8,946 bases of DNA. It comes from Lachnospiraceae bacterium (GTDB lineage Bacteria; Bacillota; Clostridia; Lachnospirales; Lachnospiraceae). Position numbers and translations under genes: made by a program. The stretch is from NCBI GenBank assembly GCA_900759225.1, contig CAAEUM010000255.1, positions 1 through 8,946 of the forward strand, read 5' to 3'. Below the pieces are notes generated by a model. It did not search any database. It was not told the DNA's origin and worked only from the letters and a program-made list of their open reading frames with translations. Shown piece after piece: positions 5,834 through 8,946 of this stretch; the stretch's first letter is position 1; every line of letters starts with the position of its first letter.

Positions 5834-8201
5834 ACAAAAATGTGCAGCAGTACTGGCCGGGGTGATGCTGTGCAGTGCTCCGGGTATGGCTTTGCCGTCC
5901 TACGGTGCAGAGGCTGGTGTGGATGTGGATGAAACCATGTATGTCAATCTGGATTGCTATGGCACGGTCAGCAAGGTCAATGTAGTTAAGACACTGAGCA
6001 TGAACGGAAACACAGAGTTTACAGATTATGGGAATTATCAGCAGGTAGTAAACATGTCCGGGGATGAAACGCCGGTGCTGGGGGAGGGAAGCGTACAGTG
6101 GAGCTTTCCGGCTGACCGGAGGGAGAGATTTTATTATCAGTGTGCCATGGATAAGGAGCAGATGGCCCTTCCCTGGGATTTTGATGTATCCTATAAATTA
6201 AATGGTGTCCCTATTGATGCGGATAAGCTGGCTGGGGCGTCAGGGCTTGTGGAGCTTCATATAAAAGCAATTCCCAATTCAAATGCAAAGCTGTATTACA
6301 GAAATAATATGGTGTTGATCGTGGCAGTGCCGGTTGACATGGAAAAGTGCTACAGCGTAGAGGCTGAGGGCGCACAGACCCAGACGCTGGGGGAGGCCGC
6401 AGCAGTGGTATTTACGGCCCTTCCAGGTGAAGAGGGAGATTATACAGTACGCATTGGAACGGACAGCTTTGAGACGACCGGGATTCTTATGACAATGGCT
6501 CCGGGAACACTGGAGGATCTGGAGCATATCAAGGAGCTGAAGGAGGATAAGGATACCTGGAGAGAGGCTGGAAATGAGCTTTATGACAGCCTGGAACAGA
6601 TGGCAAGATCGGTGGAGAGCATGCGGGAGGGAGTAGGACAGGTACAGTCCGGCATGGCTTCAGCGGAGAATGCAAGGCAGAAATGGAGCAGCAATAAGGA
6701 CAGCATCCTTGCAGGAAATGACCAGGTACTGTCATCCCTGACAGCCCTTTCAAAACAGATGGAGACCATAGTGCCTCACCTGCAGACTGCAAAGGAGGAG
6801 GCGGAGGTAATTCACAGAAGCCTGGGAGATATTGTAAATACAGTGGGGGAGATGCAGGAGCCCTTAAGGCGGCTGGAGACACGGCTTAATAATATAAGAA
6901 GCAGTACGGAGGGCATGGCAGACCAGCTTCCGGCTATCCGCAGCGATATTGAGATCATTGTGGCTTCTGAGGCAATCCTGCAGCAGAAAATAGATGCGAT
7001 CATTCCTATACTGGGAAATCTTTCCGGCGCCCTGGACGCGGCAGAATCAGGATACTATCTGGACGATACCGTGATTTATGATGAAGATGCCCTGGAGGAG
7101 ATCGAGGGAGGACAGGGCAGCACAGAGGCCGGCTCTGAGACGGAAGAGAAAACGGAAGGGCCGCAGCAGCCTGAGACAGAAGCGCCCTCTGAAAGTGAAA
7201 CAGAAGCACCCGCTGAAAGTGAGACAGAAGCATCTTCGGAAAGTGAAATCAAAGTGCCGGAGGAAACCGAGGAACCGAAGGAGACGGAAGCATCGGAGGA
7301 AACTGAGCCAGAGGCTTCCGCCCAAGAGGAAACACAAACGTCTGAGGGGGAAGAAACGGAGGCCGACGCATCCCCTGCAGAGGCTGACAGCCCTGCAGAG
7401 CTTTCTGATCAGCCTTTGCGCGTAGGAAGATCAAAGAAACAGGCTCCGCTTGTGGCAGCTGTCAGAGACGGGGAAGAGGATGAGCAAGACATGGATTTAG
7501 AAGTGTTTGACAGCTTCAGCCTTGTTGAGCATCTGGATAAGATAGCCAAAGACAGCTGTGAGTTTACGGATACCATGTCAAATTTCCTGACAAATGTATC
7601 AGAATCGGCGGATTACAGCAGCGAGATTGTGGATTATATGGATTATCTGATCGAAGATGTAACGGCTCTTCATGATTCGCTGGATACCTATTATCCGGAT
7701 CTGCAGCAGGCACTGGACGATTCGGCAGAGCTTGTAAAACGCACCACAGAAGCCTTAAACAACGGAATTGGCACTATGACCATCGTTCAGAATACCCTGA
7801 AGGATACGAGCAATGATTTTGATGCGGCAGCCAGGGAAAGCCTGCGGGGAAGCATGAATCTGCTGGATAAGAGCTTGAGCGTCCTTGACAGCACTGCTTC
7901 CATGCGCAAGGCAGGAAGGACCATGAAGGATGTCCTTGACAGGGAGCTGGATAAGTTTGAGGAGGAAAATCGTTTCCTCTATATGGATCCAGGCGCAGAG
8001 AAGGAATCCTTTACCTCTGATAAGAACCAGGAGCCAAAGACCCTGCAGATCGTACTGCGGACCGATGAAATTAGCCTGGAGGAGGAAGAGGGGATGATGG
8101 ATGCGGAGCAGGAGGCAGAACAGGTAAGCCCCCTGAGGCGCATGTGGAATGTTTTAGTAAAAATGTGGAATGCCATTGTAGATATTTTTAGAGATCGATA
8201 G
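5817..8201 (+). CDS. Large secreted coiled-coil protein, putative extracellular partner of the MMPL transporter
   Basis: This 794-residue protein has a signal peptide (MKKRYKQK, hydrophobic core, YGA|EA cleavage after residue 31). Residues about 38-230 look beta-rich (TMYVNLDCYGTVSKVNVVK, then WDFDVSYKLNGVPIDADKLAG). Residues about 232-410 are helical heptads with regularly spaced Leu, Met and Ile. An acidic Ser/Glu/Thr/Pro linker (about 422-537) follows and contains tandem octapeptides. A second helical region covers about 565-715. The last 22 residues (773-794, LRRMWNVLVKMWNAIVDIF plus RDR) form an amphipathic helix with Trp that could touch the membrane. The helical part resembles the coiled coils of YhgE/Pip-type envelope proteins, but the TM helices of that family are absent. 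GGAGG (5803-5807) precedes ATG 5817 by 9 bp. The 17-bp overlap with the MMPL gene implies coupled translation and equal supply. I infer an adaptor or scaffold outside the membrane; no enzyme motif was seen. Confidence 0.85.
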   Translation: MKKRYKQKCAAVLAGVMLCSAPGMALPSYGAEAGVDVDETMYVNLDCYGTVSKVNVVKTLSMNGNTEFTDYGNYQQVVNMSGDETPVLGEGSVQWSFPADRRERFYYQCAMDKEQMALPWDFDVSYKLNGVPIDADKLAGASGLVELHIKAIPNSNAKLYYRNNMVLIVAVPVDMEKCYSVEAEGAQTQTLGEAAAVVFTALPGEEGDYTVRIGTDSFETTGILMTMAPGTLEDLEHIKELKEDKDTWREAGNELYDSLEQMARSVESMREGVGQVQSGMASAENARQKWSSNKDSILAGNDQVLSSLTALSKQMETIVPHLQTAKEEAEVIHRSLGDIVNTVGEMQEPLRRLETRLNNIRSSTEGMADQLPAIRSDIEIIVASEAILQQKIDAIIPILGNLSGALDAAESGYYLDDTVIYDEDALEEIEGGQGSTEAGSETEEKTEGPQQPETEAPSESETEAPAESETEASSESEIKVPEETEEPKETEASEETEPEASAQEETQTSEGEETEADASPAEADSPAELSDQPLRVGRSKKQAPLVAAVRDGEEDEQDMDLEVFDSFSLVEHLDKIAKDSCEFTDTMSNFLTNVSESADYSSEIVDYMDYLIEDVTALHDSLDTYYPDLQQALDDSAELVKRTTEALNNGIGTMTIVQNTLKDTSNDFDAAARESLRGSMNLLDKSLSVLDSTASMRKAGRTMKDVLDRELDKFEEENRFLYMDPGAEKESFTSDKNQEPKTLQIVLRTDEISLEEEEGMMDAEQEAEQVSPLRRMWNVLVKMWNAIVDIFRDR
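7173..7268 (+). repeat. Tandem 24-bp repeats coding acidic octapeptides
   Basis: Three close copies (7173-7196, 7197-7220, 7221-7244) encode ETEAPSES, ETEAPAES and ETEASSES. A degenerate fourth (7245-7268) encodes EIKVPEET, and looser ETEA/EET units continue to about 7360. Copies differ mostly at synonymous or Ala/Ser/Pro positions. The repeats sit in the linker between the two helical regions of the secreted protein (residues 453-484). Repeats of this kind change length easily by slippage and probably act as a flexible, wall-spanning spacer. Confidence 0.85.
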
Positions 8202-8264
8202 AGGATTGCGAAAATATAGATTGTGCATTATGACTGGAAAATTTGTTGAATATACATAAAAATG

Positions 8265-8308
8265 AGAAAAAGTGCCAAGGTGTTGCCTTTGTCACTTTTT
8301 CTTTTTGT
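8265..8308 (+). terminator. Intrinsic terminator after the export unit
   Basis: AGAAAAAGTG (8265-8274) pairs perfectly with CACTTTTTCT (8293-8302). The stem continues through an internal mismatch to CAAGG / CCTTTG and closes on a short loop, and a T-rich tail (to 8308) follows. It lies 64 bp after the stop of the coiled-coil gene and separates that unit from fucO. Confidence 0.82.
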
Positions 8309-8315
8309 TTATAAG

Positions 8316-8324
8316 TGTTATAAT
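8316..8324 (+). promoter_or_regulatory. Extended -10 promoter for fucO
   Basis: TGTTATAAT matches the extended -10 consensus TGnTATAAT. The region 16-18 bp upstream is only T-rich and overlaps the terminator tail, so no good -35 box exists; the TG extension would compensate. The predicted start is near 8331, leaving a leader of about 70 nt before ATG 8401. No clear catabolite-responsive element was found around it. Confidence 0.6.
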
Positions 8325-8400
8325 ATTAACAAAATTAGTCTGATACAATTTGAATAAAGGCCTGACGGGAGCGGGCTGCAAATAAAAAGGAGAAGAGATT

Positions 8401-8946
8401 ATGGCGAACAGAATTGTATTGAATGAAACATCCTATCATGGAGCAGGGGCAATTAAAGAGATTGCAAATGAGGCAAAGGCAAGGGGATTTAGGAAGGCAT
8501 TTGTATGCTCCGACCCGGATCTGCTTAAGTTTGGCGTTACAAAAAAGGTAACAGATGTGCTGGATGAGGCAGGGCTGGTTTATGAGATTTATTCCGATAT
8601 TAAGCCAAACCCAACCATCGAAAACGTACAGACGGGTGTAGCTGCCTTTAAGGCATCCGGTGCAGATTACCTGGTTGCGATCGGCGGCGGTTCTTCTATG
8701 GATACGGCAAAAGCAATCGGTATTATTATTGCAAACCCGGAATTTGAGGATGTAAGAAGCCTGGAGGGTGTTGCTCCTACAAAGAATCCGTCTGTACCGA
8801 TCATTGCAGTTCCCACAACAGCAGGTACAGCTGCTGAGGTTACCATTAACTACGTAATTACAGATGCCCAGAAAAAACGTAAATTTGTCTGTGTTGATAC
8901 CCATGATATCCCGGTTGTAGCTGTCATTGACCCGGATATGATGTCC
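8401..8946 (+). CDS. fucO: Lactaldehyde reductase, iron-dependent alcohol dehydrogenase (3' partial)
   Basis: This is the first 182 residues of a group III Fe-dependent alcohol dehydrogenase; the frame is open to the window end. The start MANRIVLNETSYHGAGAI, the GADYLVAIGGGSSMDTAKA segment and the block around VPTTAGTAAEVTINYVITD are very close to E. coli FucO as I recall it. FucO reduces L-lactaldehyde to L-1,2-propanediol with NADH during fucose or rhamnose fermentation. Gly95-Gly97, Ser98 and Asp101 (GGGSSMD) form the NAD-binding signature, and Thr139-Thr140 lie in the cofactor-binding loop. The Asp/His iron ligands fall after residue 182 and cannot be checked. AAGGAG (8387-8392) precedes ATG 8401 by 8 bp. 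The gene has its own promoter and sits behind a terminator, so it is independent of the export unit. A related 1,2-propanediol dehydrogenase of the same family is the main alternative. Confidence 0.9.
   Translation, partial: MANRIVLNETSYHGAGAIKEIANEAKARGFRKAFVCSDPDLLKFGVTKKVTDVLDEAGLVYEIYSDIKPNPTIENVQTGVAAFKASGADYLVAIGGGSSMDTAKAIGIIIANPEFEDVRSLEGVAPTKNPSVPIIAVPTTAGTAAEVTINYVITDAQKKRKFVCVDTHDIPVVAVIDPDMMS

Noticed and set aside
5841..5880. Possible lipobox (VMLC at residues 16-19) in the coiled-coil protein's signal peptide
   Set aside because: Leu in the -1 position does not fit the [Gly/Ala/Ser]-Cys requirement, and a normal signal peptidase I site (YGA|EA) lies further on.
7078..7425. Plus-strand 115-codon open frame, very Lys/Arg-rich
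   Set aside because: It is a frame-shifted reading of the Glu/Thr/Ser repeat region of the secreted coiled-coil protein. The basic composition follows from reading GAA/GAG-rich codons one base off.
8335..8904. Minus-strand open frame of 189 codons at the right end, Cys- and Asn-rich
   Set aside because: It is antisense to fucO, whose plus-strand frame is open to the window edge and matches a known family throughout. The antisense product has no recognisable motif or ribosome binding site.
1..8946. CRISPR arrays, insertion sequences, tRNA or rRNA genes, attachment sites
   Set aside because: None was seen. There are no regularly spaced direct repeats outside coding sequence, no transposase-like frames, and base composition is even across the genes.

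Overview
The window looks like a chromosomal segment from a low-to-mid GC Firmicute, most likely a gut Lachnospiraceae-type Clostridia. This rests on strong AGGAGG-type ribosome binding sites, consensus SigA-type promoters, A/T-tailed stem-loop terminators, a three-subunit molybdenum hydroxylase, and the character of the predicted proteins. The genus is inferred from protein resemblance only; no search was run.

Layout. (1) 1-1866, plus strand: the 3' part of a xanthine dehydrogenase-type operon. It holds the C-terminal end of the molybdopterin subunit (xdhA, cut by the window edge), the complete FAD subunit (xdhB) and the complete [2Fe-2S] subunit (xdhC). The last two genes overlap by 8 bp. 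(2) 1897-1938: a 15-bp perfect stem with A and T tails that can terminate from both sides. It lies between xdhC and a convergent TetR-family regulator gene (1952-2554, minus strand). (3) 2555-2851: an AT-rich divergent control region. A perfect-consensus promoter fires left into tetR and a second promoter fires right. Their -10 boxes are the two arms of one 16-bp palindrome. (4) 2852-8201, plus strand: three genes that look like one operon. They encode a small secreted protein with a possible degenerate CAP-like domain, a 12-TM MMPL/RND-family transporter carrying both Asp-Tyr pairs, and a 794-residue secreted coiled-coil protein with an acidic octapeptide-repeat linker and a Trp-containing amphipathic C-terminus. 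The last two overlap by 17 bp. (5) 8265-8308: terminator. (6) 8316-8946: an extended -10 promoter and the first 182 codons of a lactaldehyde reductase (fucO) that runs off the window end.

How the parts work together. The xdh genes encode one Mo/FAD/Fe-S hydroxylase complex for purines or related N-heterocycles. The TetR gene and the divergent three-gene unit share a promoter region, which suggests that TetR represses both itself and the export unit. The transporter and its two secreted partners form the least familiar part of the window: a candidate Gram-positive cell-envelope export or remodelling machine whose substrate cannot be read from the sequence. FucO is an independent transcription unit for reducing L-lactaldehyde to 1,2-propanediol during deoxy-sugar fermentation.
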